DNA from: Ifrita kowaldi
Lineage: Eukaryota; Chordata; Aves; Passeriformes; Cinclosomatidae
Assembly (NCBI GenBank): GCA_013398055.1
Contig: VZRS01007670.1
Span: forward strand, 434,001 to 498,000
Direction: 5' to 3'
DNA: 64,000 nt
Positions 1 through 10,291 of this stretch are shown here, piece after piece. The notes under the pieces are model-generated. The model saw only the letters and a program-made list of their open reading frames with translations. It did not search any database and was not told the origin of the DNA. Positions within the stretch are counted from its first letter, which is position 1; every line of letters starts with the position of its first letter. The position numbers and the translations under genes are program-made.

Positions 1-3000
1 TTTTTTGCTGGACACTTGTTAGGCAAACAGAGATTGTTTTGACACGCTGTTATTCAGTGTAAGGTTGGAGTTTAATAAAAAGTGAGGAGGAGTAAGTTAG
101 ATCATCTTACTGTACCTCTTACTGTACCTTAAATACTACCTCAATATTAATTCCAGAACATAAGGCCAGGGGATGATTTTCAAATTCAAACTGCTATTGA
201 CCTACTGTTTCAAAAATTGTGCCAAGGCTAACTAAGGAAACCCCAAGAGGTTAAGTTAATTATATTAATATTAAAATCATTCATCGTTGTCTGTGATTAC
301 AGCTGGCCATGTCTTCTCCATATTGTTGTTAAAGAAGTTAACAACTGAAATCAAGTGTAGTATCAGCACGAAGTGTTTCTTTGAGTTTTGGAGTTGGGTT
401 TGGTTTTTTTTTCATTAGCATAGCAAATCTCAACTCATGGGATTTCTTTCCCAAATTTCCTTTGGGATGTCTTTTTCAGCTAGGTGGGGTAATTTTTTTT
501 TTTTAATCATCTTGTTATCTTATTCAATTTTTAATTTTTTTATTACAGTAGAATTCATCTAAGCAGAAAACTATTTATATTTATCAAAGTAATAAGTGTT
601 TTGCATGAGAATTTGTCTTTTGTCTAAGGTTGGAAGTACGCCTAAAAACAGAAACCATAGGAGAGCAAATTCCCAGACGTAGACTGATGTTTAAACAGGT
701 TATCATCTAAGTTGTAGAAGTCAATTCAAGGGCAAAAACCCCAGATTAGTTTATAGCTTCAGTGTTGGAGAGTTTGTAAGTACCTAGGCTTTTTCAGTTA
801 AAGTTTATATTTCTAATAATCTGTCAATGCGGATGCACAGGGGCACCACCCAAACTGGCTGAACTACACATTTTGCTGTCAGACCTGTGATATCCAAATA
901 CGTTTAGACACAAAGGGTTCATCCCTGTGAATGATCTCTGCTGGAAGATGTATTATCCAGTGGGTGGATTTTAGGAATGTGTATCATGTGCTGAGTGTGC
1001 TGAGTGCAGCGTGAAGCACCAGCCAACGCCTTTGTTGCATGGAGGTGGACAGATGAAGAGCCGACCTGCAAAGGAGGGCTCTGACACCGCTTGTGCAGCG
1101 CTGTTTTGGGACAGAGCATGATCATTGTGTGTATCCTTTTACTTTGCATGTGAAGAATTATCCTTTTGAGCATTCTGTATTTATTCAGTGAAATTGTACT
1201 GGAAAATAATCTTACATTACAGACATCTAGTGGCTTTCCTTGAAGCTAGTGTAATTTCTGTGTGGCAGGGAACACATGATTTGGGATGTAGGAAAAGGGA
1301 GAGAGTTCAAATACAAGGAATCATGGCTTAGTAGAATATTTTAGGTCAATCTGGTGCTCAGTGTGTGTGAATTTAATTTCTTCTGGGTTCAGTTCCAATA
1401 CTGTTGTTTGCCCAAAGATGATAATACAAAAGCAGATTTGAAAGACGGGTATAGAATCCAGGGCAAAAATTCAACCACATACTTAAAAAAGGAAAAGGAA
1501 AAGCTAAGCAAAAGCAAAAAGTATGTTTTGTTCAGAAATTAAAGGAGAAATTAATTAAGTTTTAAGTGGTAGTTTCACAGAGATATTTAGCTGTGGATTG
1601 GTAATGATCAAGTCTAGGAGAGAAAGATATATCTACCGGGTGTGTCCTATTGACCAGCCATAGTTATTTTCCTTCGTGCTAGGGGGTCCAGTCTGCCTGT
1701 CCCACCAGAGAGTTGCAAATTCCCTTCCAAGATGCTCAATATATTGCATAATTTAGGGTGTGCAACTTATTCATAAAGTCTGTGTTGAGAGTGGGTACAT
1801 AAACACCCAATGTCCTTTATGGGTCTTTATAATGATCTAAGGCATATTTAGAAACAAAATTCTCATTTGTCAGATTGCAGATTTCCTTGTAATGCTACTT
1901 AAATATGTGGAAACATGCCACTAGGAAGCCTTTGAACAAAACAGAACAAAAAGACGAGAAACACATATATTTTTGTTTATTATTATTAAGGAGCGTGAGA
2001 TCTCTGCAGTGAACATACTCCACTCCAAGCATTTAGTTGTTATGTAATAAGTACAGTGATTTTGAAATAAATTTGACAAGTTGAAATACATAATTGTTAT
2101 AAAGAGAGTTTTATACTTCTGTTGTAGCAACTGCATTGAGACCTAGAATTGTTTGAAAATTACAAAATTCATGATTCTGACTCAAATTTTTATCCTACTG
2201 CTGCAACATTCAGAATGCCCGAAATCACTATCTGCAAATTATGTGCAACTTCCATGAGGTCAATGGCAATTTTTCACATCTTGTGTAATGAGACTTAGGG
2301 TGCACAGCTGCAATTCTGCAAATATTTTTTTAATATGTGAGACTTCACGATTCTTTCTCTTGGAACCAGCTTCTTCCGTATTCTGTTTTACAGGTTATGC
2401 TGCATAATCCGCAAAGATTCTGTTGTCTTTGCTTCTGTGAGGAAAATATAAATTAGTTTATTGTGAAACCAAAATGCAGCTCAGCACCCCACATGAGATG
2501 AATTCTGCATTGCAAACATCAGTGATGTTAGGTTTACAAATGCTGGCAAGGTATGTTGAAAGATGGACTCCTGCCTGGGCTCTCTGAAACAAGATACTGA
2601 ACCCCAGAATGTTAGCGTGAAATCCATGGAAGCTTTAACATGATTTTGTAAAATGTCAAATTATGCCTGAAGAAAGATGGACAACTGTAAGTCATAAGCA
2701 CAGTAGGAACAGATGAGTTGCAAGGTCAAGTCTCATTCTGGAGTAGAGCACTCAGATTGATTTTTATTTCTTTTTTAATTCCACCTGAAGATTAAAAAAT
2801 AATGAAATTAGGTTTTCAGGCTTATGCATGAGTGTCCATAGAATGGAAAGGCTTTCTCAGAAGTCTCTCTTTTTTCCTCAAGATTTCTAAGTATAGGTTA
2901 TTTTTTTATTGTGGCTATATGAATGAAGATGACTTAGGAGAGTAAAACTTCTGGGCGAAAATGTGTAATTTTGAACAAAGGGAATTAATGACCAATTTTC

Positions 3001-3632
3001 ATGCAAGTTTTCATGCACAAGATTTAAACTCATACATCAATTGTACAAAATGAATTTACAGCAGATCTATCAACATGCCCTCTCTTGAAGACCAAAATCT
3101 GTAAAAATTATATGAGCTACATAGGTGGTGTTACAGAAGAAAAACAACATTGCATTTAACCCTTCAATGTAGCAGTAGTTAATGAATTAAGTAGTCAACA
3201 TCAGATACTTCTGGAAGTTTAGATTAAACGAGCTGATCTCCGTTTAGGTCCCATAAAATGTAATACTCTTACTGCCCTTTTGTTTGTTTTTGGCCACCTC
3301 TGCCACATCAAATGAATGAATTCAGGGACTCAATTCTTCCTTCATCCCTAGATTCCATTTCAGGTGTGCTGAATCTGTTTGATTCATTTGTTTGGGGCTT
3401 GGCATATGGATAAAGGATAAGGTTCAAGGACAGCTTTTCAATTCACTTGATCTCTCATCTGGTCTTGCACCAAAAGCAATTAAAGGAATTGCTTTGAAAT
3501 TGGAGGGTGTCTGAGCATGGAAGAAGATTGCTTGTGATTTCAGTTGTTGTACTCTTCTGTGGGGCTAATTTCTCACCCACTGCATTTTGGAAGCTAAGAT
3601 GGGCTTCCTCTTTGCTGCCTTTGTCTACCTTT
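1..3632. other. A/T-rich non-coding DNA, no gene seen
   Basis: I see no exon, RNA gene or recognisable transposon in this stretch. Open frames are short and none resembles a known protein. The part from about 840 to 1150 is richer in G and C than its surroundings and carries an 84-codon minus-strand frame, but it has no convincing splice or domain signals. The block ends where an LTR fragment begins at 3633. Confidence 0.6.
106..129. repeat. 12-bp tandem duplication, two copies
   Basis: The unit CTTACTGTACCT occurs twice in direct succession (106-117 and 118-129) without a mismatch. It is probably a replication-slippage duplication. No function is suggested. Confidence 0.9.
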
Positions 3633-3895
3633 TGTACATTAACCCCAGCTGGCAGCTAAGCCCCACCCAGTCTCTCTCTCACTTTCCCTGTGGTGGGATA
3701 GGGAGGGGAATCGGAAGAGTAAAAGTGAGGAAAATCATGTGTTGAGATAAAGACTGTTTAATAGATGAAGCAAAAGCTGCACATGCAAGCAAAGCGATAT
3801 AAGAGATTCATTTACCACTTCCTATAGGCAGGGAGGTGTTCAGCTGTCTCCAGGAAGCCAGGGTTCTATGATGTGTGATGGTCCTTTGTGAAGAC
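3633..3895 (-). mobile_element. Avian endogenous-retrovirus LTR fragment
   Basis: The stretch holds the terminal module of a neoavian-type LTR: an AACCCCAGC block near 3641, a GGGATAGGGAGGGGAATCGG block, then a run containing ATAAAGACTGTTTAATA at 3747-3763. The same module, diverged, recurs at 34420-34685 and more weakly at 62082-62782, so the repeat is supported inside the window. In retroviral sense the element lies on the minus strand, because the strand shown starts with what is the LTR 3' end (a TGT...TTAACCCC form of a terminal CA on the other strand). It lacks the other LTR end, which is replaced at about 3896 by CR1 sequence. Family identification is from memory; the right edge is approximate. 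Confidence 0.6.
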
Positions 3896-4800
3896 AGTGG
3901 TCCTATAGACCCATTGAATCCATATCTCTTCAATTTAGAGAGAAAGATGTTGTGGGGAATGGTGTCAAAGGCCTTACACAAGTCCGGACAGATGACATCC
4001 ATAGCTTTTCCCTTGTCCACTAATGCAGTCACTCCATCTCAGGAGGCCACTAGGTTTGTTAGGCAGGACTTGCCCTTGGTGAAGCCTTGCTGGCTGTTCT
4101 GAATCACTTCCCTGTTCTCCATGTGCCTTAGCAGAGCTTCTAGGAGGATCTGTTCTGTAACCTTCACAGGCACAAAGGTCAGGCTGACAGGTTGGTTTTT
4201 CTCAGGGTTCTCCTTTCTAACGTTTGTAAACATGGTTTTAGTTTTTCCCTTTTTCTTGGTACTTGGGACTTAATCTGACTGCCACGACATTTCTAATATC
4301 ATGGAAGGTGGCTTGGCAACTGCATCAGTCAATTCCCTTAAGACTCTGGGATGCATCTCATCACGTCCCACATGACTTCTGTGTGTTCAGGCTCCTCAGG
4401 AAGCTGATCTTCTCTTACAGAGTCTTTGCTTTCCCAGTCCCCACCCTGCTTTCCATCCACTTGAGTCAGTGGGAAGAGAGGTTGCCAGAAAGACTGAGGC
4501 AAAATAGTTGTCCGGTAGCTCAGCCTTCTCCTTGTCCATAGTTTCCAGTATGCCACTGGTGTTCATTGGTGGCATAAATGCTTCCTTTGAGCTTTCTTTT
4601 CTTGCTGACGTACCTGTAGAAGCCCTTGTTACTTTTTGCATCCCTTGCCAAATTCAGCTTCAGTTTTGCTTTCCATCGCCTTCCCTACACAACTGGGCAA
4701 AATCCACAGACTTTTCCCAGAGTACCTGTCCCTGCTTCCACTGCCTCTGGAAGTGTCTGTGCCACCGAATGTCAATTTGTTGAATGTCTCTTGTTCTTTC
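3896..4800 (-). mobile_element. CR1 LINE fragment with ORF2 reverse-transcriptase region
   Basis: Translated on the minus strand, this stretch follows the CR1 ORF2 protein from the linker before the reverse transcriptase into its first conserved blocks. Around 4740-4629 there is a KQGQVLWEK-like segment, then a KKVTRASTGTSARK-like segment. FASVF lies within 4396-4641, PVSLTFVPVK and HMENREVIQNSQQGFTKGKS within 4039-4233, and CKAFDTIPHN just before 3900. CR1 is the main non-LTR retrotransposon of birds. The copy has neither the element's 5' end nor its 3' tail; the sequence stops at the LTR junction before the catalytic FADD/YADD block. The 5' boundary near 4800 is uncertain. Confidence 0.9.
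3897..4233 (-). pseudogene. CR1 reverse-transcriptase remnant, interrupted
   Basis: This is the best-preserved protein remnant in the window. Read on the minus strand from 4233, it holds the fingers and palm start of a CR1 reverse transcriptase: PVSLTFVPVK, then QGFTKGKSCLTNLV, then the palm A motif region DVICPDLCKAFDTIPHN. The family has an aspartate-containing motif here; the usual DF or DL with KAFD is still readable. A TGA stop interrupts the frame just after the NLVAS segment (near 4036-4038), where intact CR1 copies have a tyrosine or similar. Beyond that stop the same frame continues, so this is a point lesion, not a frameshift. The copy cannot encode a working enzyme: it also lacks the catalytic YADD block and the endonuclease. 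Confidence 0.88.
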
Positions 4801-7800
4801 GCACTGATAAATGTCATCATGTGTGTTCTTTCTTGCCGTCTGGCTAAATGTAGTTTACATTCACGTGTCTGTAAGGCAAATTCATGTCTTACACTGTGTC
4901 TAAATATTTTTTTCTGACTGTGGTTTTTGGAGTAATGTTTGGACTAAGTTTCAAAGAAGTAGCTATACTTTTGAAACTGTTGTCATGCTGTCACTTCTTA
5001 TATGATAGAACAAACTTTCTGAAGTTACCTCTGTAGAGTCTTTATATATCCTGGCTTTTCTGGCTGTGAATCAAAGACCCCATTAGCAAGATTTCTGATC
5101 ACTCTTGCTACATATGGCAAAAATAGGGAGGTACCTCCTAAAGAAGGTAAGATCTAAACCATAAAGGTCCTCAAAGATGAAAACAACTTCAATTACTCTT
5201 CCCACTGGCCCAGATTTAAGTGTAGTTTAATCCTTGTAACCACCTCCACTTAACAAGTGAGTCACACATTTTCTGTCACATGAAAGCTGTGAATATTCTT
5301 AAGTGTAGCCTGAGATTGAAGCCAACATATAAATCTCGTATAGATGGACAACAATATGACTAATTTTTTTCTCAAATTAGTGCATAATATTTTTGCATGA
5401 TTTCAGGGGAAAGGAAAAGTTTTGTTTAGTAAAAATAAATTATTTGCTGTGGTATTCTTTCAGTTTAGAAGTATTTCTCTTAACATACTGACCATGCCTG
5501 TATTGTTATTGGAAAGACTGTGTACCATGGTCAGTTGTCCAGCTCTGACACTGCATGGTTCAAATCAATAACACTTAATCCTACAGCCTTTTGTGTAAGA
5601 TTTCCTTGAAGAGAGATTGTTGAAACTGTCTAGGATAGACTCAAAAGTTAATATAGCAAGGTGAATGATCAGAGATCTACCATTAGAGGTTGCATTTAGT
5701 TAGCGAAAGAGTTGATTTCATGATACACAAATACATTATTATGTGACCCGATAAATGGTTATAAACTCATGCATATAGCTCTGTTGAACTACAGTTTAGT
5801 ATTAATAAATAATCACAAAATTAAACATAGGTCAAGCATTTGATAATTTGTATTTGGCAGATTGTTTGTTTGTTTGTTTTAATATCTTGTTATTTCAGGT
5901 AGGAATGTAGTCCTCAGCCAAGGTACATTTATTTTAATTTTCAAGTTCAGCCTTCCAAAGGTACTTCTTGACAATGCACAGAAAGTAACTTTTGCAGAAG
6001 CTAGAAGTGGGATGGCTCCCATGCAGTCGTGTGTTCAGCACCTTATAAGAAAACCTCGCACAGGCATACTAATTACCAACCAGATCATGTAAATATATTT
6101 GTCTGGTTCCCTCACTATAGCTGTAAACTGTGGTTCCCTCTCTAAGCAGTTATGTTGGCAGATGGCATGCTGGTCCTTTTCCAGTAGAGTTTGCCAGCTC
6201 ACAGGGCTACCACCCACTCTCTTCCTCTTTCCCCAACCTTGCACCTCCTGTATCTTTTTAATACCCTTGCTTCTCCCCAGAGCTCTTGGAAGGTGGTGTA
6301 TTTAGAGAAAGGACAGTTTCATGTTCCAAGAGATTTTAAAACATGCCAACTAAGGCTTAGCTGGCATGCTAGAGTTTGCAGGAGCATCTGTCTATAAAAT
6401 ATTCTGACTCTACTTCTTACTGATCTCTGTTGGAGGCTTTGAGGGGAAGCTTGCAGTTCTTGTTCTACAAACTGAAAAAAAGAGAAAAGCCCTTAAAAAA
6501 AAAATCTATGAAGTAGTTGAAACTTAATAGAAAATATATTTTCCTGGTATCGCAAAAAGACAGCTTCAAGGCTACTATTCTGTCTTCTCTTTCCTGCTCA
6601 CCATGATTTATTCTAAGAACTTGTGCCCTCAACAGAAAATTTGAAATAGACTTTTTTTCTGGATGAAGGGTATGGAAATAAAGACTGTTTAATATCTGAA
6701 GTTAGAGTAACACTTTTAGTATCCAAAAGAGAATTAAACCTGAAAGTTAAAGTAATGAACATGTCCAAAACCTCCCCCAAACCCACAACAAATTTCAGCT
6801 AGGTGTGTTTGTGAGAGATTTTCTTATTAATTAGTACTCATGTAACATTATAGAAAAATCTATAATTCTAAGAAAGATCATATCCCCATAGAAAACTGTT
6901 GGCTGTGCCTTGAAGGCTATACAAATCATTATACAATGAAAATGTGGCCAAATAATGAGTGTCAAGAAATTTGTTAGTTTAAAACCTAAAATAAATTTAT
7001 ATGTAGTCTCTTTTTTTAAGCATATTTACCAGCTACTAAAAAAACTTAGTGGCATCTCTATCAAATGTAATGACATGGTTTTTATTAGGCAGAAAATAGG
7101 TTTGGTCTTTTTTCATTTTAACTTATGGTGCACCTGAACTTCATCCACTATTTGCGTGAAAAATGTATCATTACATGAAGGTAATTAGGTATCTGTCATT
7201 GCCAGATGCTGTTCCTTTTTAAAGATGGTGACATTTCAGCACTGAATTATGACTGGATTTGAATAAGGATTTACTACAGACCTTCTCTACACTACTTTCT
7301 TATCATAAAGCACACTGTACCTATGTAATTGCAGTTTTCTTCTTGCCATTTGCAAGGAATACTATTTGGGGTGGAGAACAGGACTCAGAATTTTGAGGAA
7401 AGCTGGTACTTTAAAGCTGGCACAAATTAAAGCTGTAGTCATGACTGAAAGTTGGCAGAGACAGAGTACAGAATAGTTTGCTATAGCAGGTCTATCCCTG
7501 CACGACTGGCTTCATTATCAGCCAGCAAGCAAAGAAATGAAAGCAAAGAAGTAGTAATCAGAGCAACAATCTTATCTTTCTTTATTTGGAATTTTCCAGT
7601 GAATAAAACCAAGAAATAACATGAAAAATGTGAAGATCACTGCTTTGATGAATTCTTGTATTCAAATGCATGTTGCCTGGCCAGGTGGGGTTTTTGTAAG
7701 GGAAAGTTTCTGACTTACTCTTTTGCACTTCAGTGAAAACCAGGAGCTTCTAAAGTTGTTATATTTCTTGTGCCTATGGAAGCAGAGATCAAAGAAATGT

Positions 7801-8522
7801 TCTTCATCATCTCTATGCCCCATTTGAAAAGTTGATGAGCTGTAGGATATCTTTTTGCTTTGGCTGGTCTCCACAGCAGTTCCTTACAAGGGTATTTGCT
7901 TCATGTGACTTAGCAATTCCTATAAGCAATGTTTTAAATCCCAGAGCCAGTCTTTGAAAGAAGATACCCAAAAACGCAGAGATCCTTTTATTTTTTTTTT
8001 TTTTGTAGTTATAGGAGGTTTTTTGTTTTCTTTTATTTTACTGCGTGTAGCTTAATAAAATTACAGACAGAAGACTGTGATGAGTCAGTAATATATCCAG
8101 GGACTTAGTGTTTCCATTTTCATGTGCTGAATCCAAAAGACACTTGCTTGGTTCTGCTTATGTCAAATTATTATGATATGTCTCTCAGTCACTTTCTGAC
8201 AATTTCCACTGTTGTCATAAAATTGTTAGCAATGTGGAGGGTTGATAGAGTAATATTTTCAAGAATAATTAGTGACTTTGATCTTTTTACTTGTTGATAT
8301 TTTTTTTTGCTTTTAAGCCTGTTTTGGTTTTGAGTGACTGTGGTGTAGTACTGTATTTTCACAAGCACGTAGGCAGCTAAGGTTATACTTCAAGGGAAAA
8401 GTTGTATAAACTGTAAGCAGTTACCTGCACACTGCACCCTCTCATCTTGTGGTCGCTGCTAGATGTTCGGGTTTCTAACTACTTTGTAATTGTAGCTGCC
8501 TTCTTGGACAGCTTTATCTTGT
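4801..8522. other. A/T-rich non-coding DNA, no gene seen
   Basis: No exon or RNA gene is recognisable. The block contains a short TTTG run near 5867-5880, a near-perfect palindrome at 6342-6368, and a 17-base match (6678-6694) to the LTR fragment at 3747-3763. Its open frames of 60-70 codons resemble no protein I know. Confidence 0.6.
6342..6368. repeat. 27-bp near-perfect palindrome
   Basis: The left arm CATGCCAACTAAG (6342-6354) and right arm CTTAGCTGGCATG (6356-6368) are reverse complements except for one position, around a single central G. A one-base centre is too tight for a hairpin loop without opening the inner pairs, so it is better viewed as a symmetric DNA site. No binding protein is assigned. 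Confidence 0.85.
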
Positions 8523-8874
8523 CATAGAATCATAGCATCATTTAGGTTGGAACAGACCTTTAAGACCATCAAGTCCAGCGGTTAACCCAGCACTGCAAGT
8601 CCATCACTAAGCCATGTCCCTGAGTGCCACATCTACTTGTCATTTAGATACCTGCAGGTCTGGTGATTTAACCAGTTGTCTGGGCAGACTGTTCTCATAT
8701 TTGACAACCTGTTTGGTGAAGAAATGTTTCTTAACTTCAAATCTAAACCTCTCCTGGTGCAACTTGAGGCTATTTACTCTTGTCCTCTCACTTGCTACCT
8801 GGGAGAAATAACCTACACATCCCATGGTGAAACCTACTTTCAGGTAGTTGTAGCGTGATAAGCCCTCCCCTGAG
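8523..8874 (-). mobile_element. CR1 LINE, 5'-truncated 3' end
   Basis: The left edge shows the reverse complement of the CR1 3' tail (TCATAGAATCATAGCATCA), followed by the conserved TTTAGGTTGGAACAGACCTT block and, further right, TTCAGGTAGTTGTAG and CCTCCCCTGAG. This places the element on the minus strand with its 3' end at about 8523 and a 5' truncation near 8874. 5' truncation is the usual outcome of target-primed reverse transcription in LINEs. The closely related copy at 25364-25636 shares the CCCAGCACTGC...CCACTAA...CCATGTCC segment. Confidence 0.92.
8640..8825 (-). pseudogene. CR1 ORF2 C-terminal remnant
   Basis: The 61-codon minus-strand frame holds the C-terminal end of the CR1 ORF2 protein. 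The segments LKLHQERFRFEVKKHFFTKQ and LPRQLVKSPDLQV match the pattern seen at the end of CR1 reverse-transcriptase polyproteins (RFR-x-x-x-R-K-x-F-F, then LPR-x-x-V-x-S-P-x-L). Only this tail is present; the reverse transcriptase and endonuclease are lost by 5' truncation. The frame reaches a stop near where ORF2 normally ends or slightly before. It is not a host gene. Confidence 0.85.
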
Positions 8875-9754
8875 TGATACAGGTGAAATTCAGGTCTTCA
8901 TCCTGACTCCAAATTGTGTCTTTTTTAGGCTAGGTGTTGAATTTGGGAGAGATTTTCTGCATATCACTGCAGTTTTAACAGAGTTGTGGTACCCCAGTAA
9001 TAGATTTTCAGGTATTGCTGAAAAAGAGGTTAATGCATGAATTTGGTTTTAATTCTGTCTCTAACAACTGCAGAAAAGCGTAGTGAGTGCAGTAATACAC
9101 ACTTACAAGACAGTTTCACCAGATCCGTCACAGGATGTTAAGCAAGTTTATTGTTTGACATCTCTTTATTAAAATGCAAATTCTGGCATTTTCCCAAGCT
9201 GGCAAATCCTTTCCACTCGACAGTGTGAAGCAATAAAACCCACACAACTGTATGCTAAGAGAAAGTAATATTGCCAGGGAAATTTGCTAAAAACAGTAAA
9301 AAAATCAAACTTGGGTAAAGAAAAACCATCAGAGGATTCTAAACGGAAAGAAACAGAATCATAATCTGGCTTTCAGTGTTGTCATTCTCCTCCCTTTCTT
9401 ACTCATTAACCAGTACTTTCTCGGGACTTTTCAGTACTGACCTTCATGTTTTGCAGTCATACCTCGTAACAAAATGACTCAAATAGTGTCCTAAATGTTT
9501 TTTCACAACAGCTTACCAGTATAAACATTCTAGCTCATCTGTATTTGAATAAAATTTACATAAATTGAAAGAAATTTTACAGTTACATTGTGAACTAAAT
9601 GAAGACAAAAGAGGAATCATCCAGTAAAAAGGCAAAGTATTCAGCTAATGGTGTGGGCACTGTGGTATTCAGCATGCTGTATGTAAGGGTGTAAATGGCA
9701 ATGTATTGAATTACATTCCTTTTGATCAATTAGTATCTCTGTTAGCAAAACCTT

Positions 9755-9775
9755 TTGTTGTTGTTGTTGTTGTTG
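9755..9775. repeat. (TTG)7 microsatellite
   Basis: Seven uninterrupted TTG units. This kind of short tandem run is often polymorphic in length. Confidence 0.93.
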
Positions 9776-10272
9776 TTTAATCCAATTGACAGAATTGGCT
9801 TAATAGCATCTAACAAGTTGTTTAATATTAAAAAAATTGTATCATAGTGTGAAAAGTTATACAAGTTAGATAATATCTAGTAAGTCTAGAAGAAATTAGA
9901 TTGTATTTAGCATAAGTAGAGACAGAAGAATAGTTACTGGTCAGCAGGTCCCTATTTTATAAAGCGATGAAAAGATCTAGAGAGAAGTACTTAATGCTTC
10001 TTAAGCTTTGCAGGAGTGCAGTCGTGCAGATGAAAAGGAAATTAGTCCTCAATCGTAGGGTTATATGCTATGATAAGGTATAGAGTAGTGCTAATTAATT
10101 GTAGGTAACACTGGACTAAACTGGCTGGTATGCACTCCTGCAAATTATACAGAGAAGTCAAAATATTAGTATAATGCTAGAATCAATCAAAGCTAATAAA
10201 ATATTAATGACAGAAGAGAAACATTAGAAATCTTTCGTAGGAGACATTCATTACAGGGCATGCTGGATTGTT

Positions 10273-10291
10273 AAAAAAAAAAAAAAAAAAA
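10273..10291. repeat. 19-base poly(A) run
   Basis: An uninterrupted run of 19 A. It could be the tail of an old retroposed sequence, but no recognisable gene or LINE lies to its left, so I treat it as a simple repeat. Confidence 0.9.

Noticed and set aside
919..1173. 84-codon minus-strand frame in a G/C-richer patch
   Set aside because: His-, Thr- and Gln-rich without a domain, and no good splice sites around it. The patch might be conserved DNA but coding is not supported.
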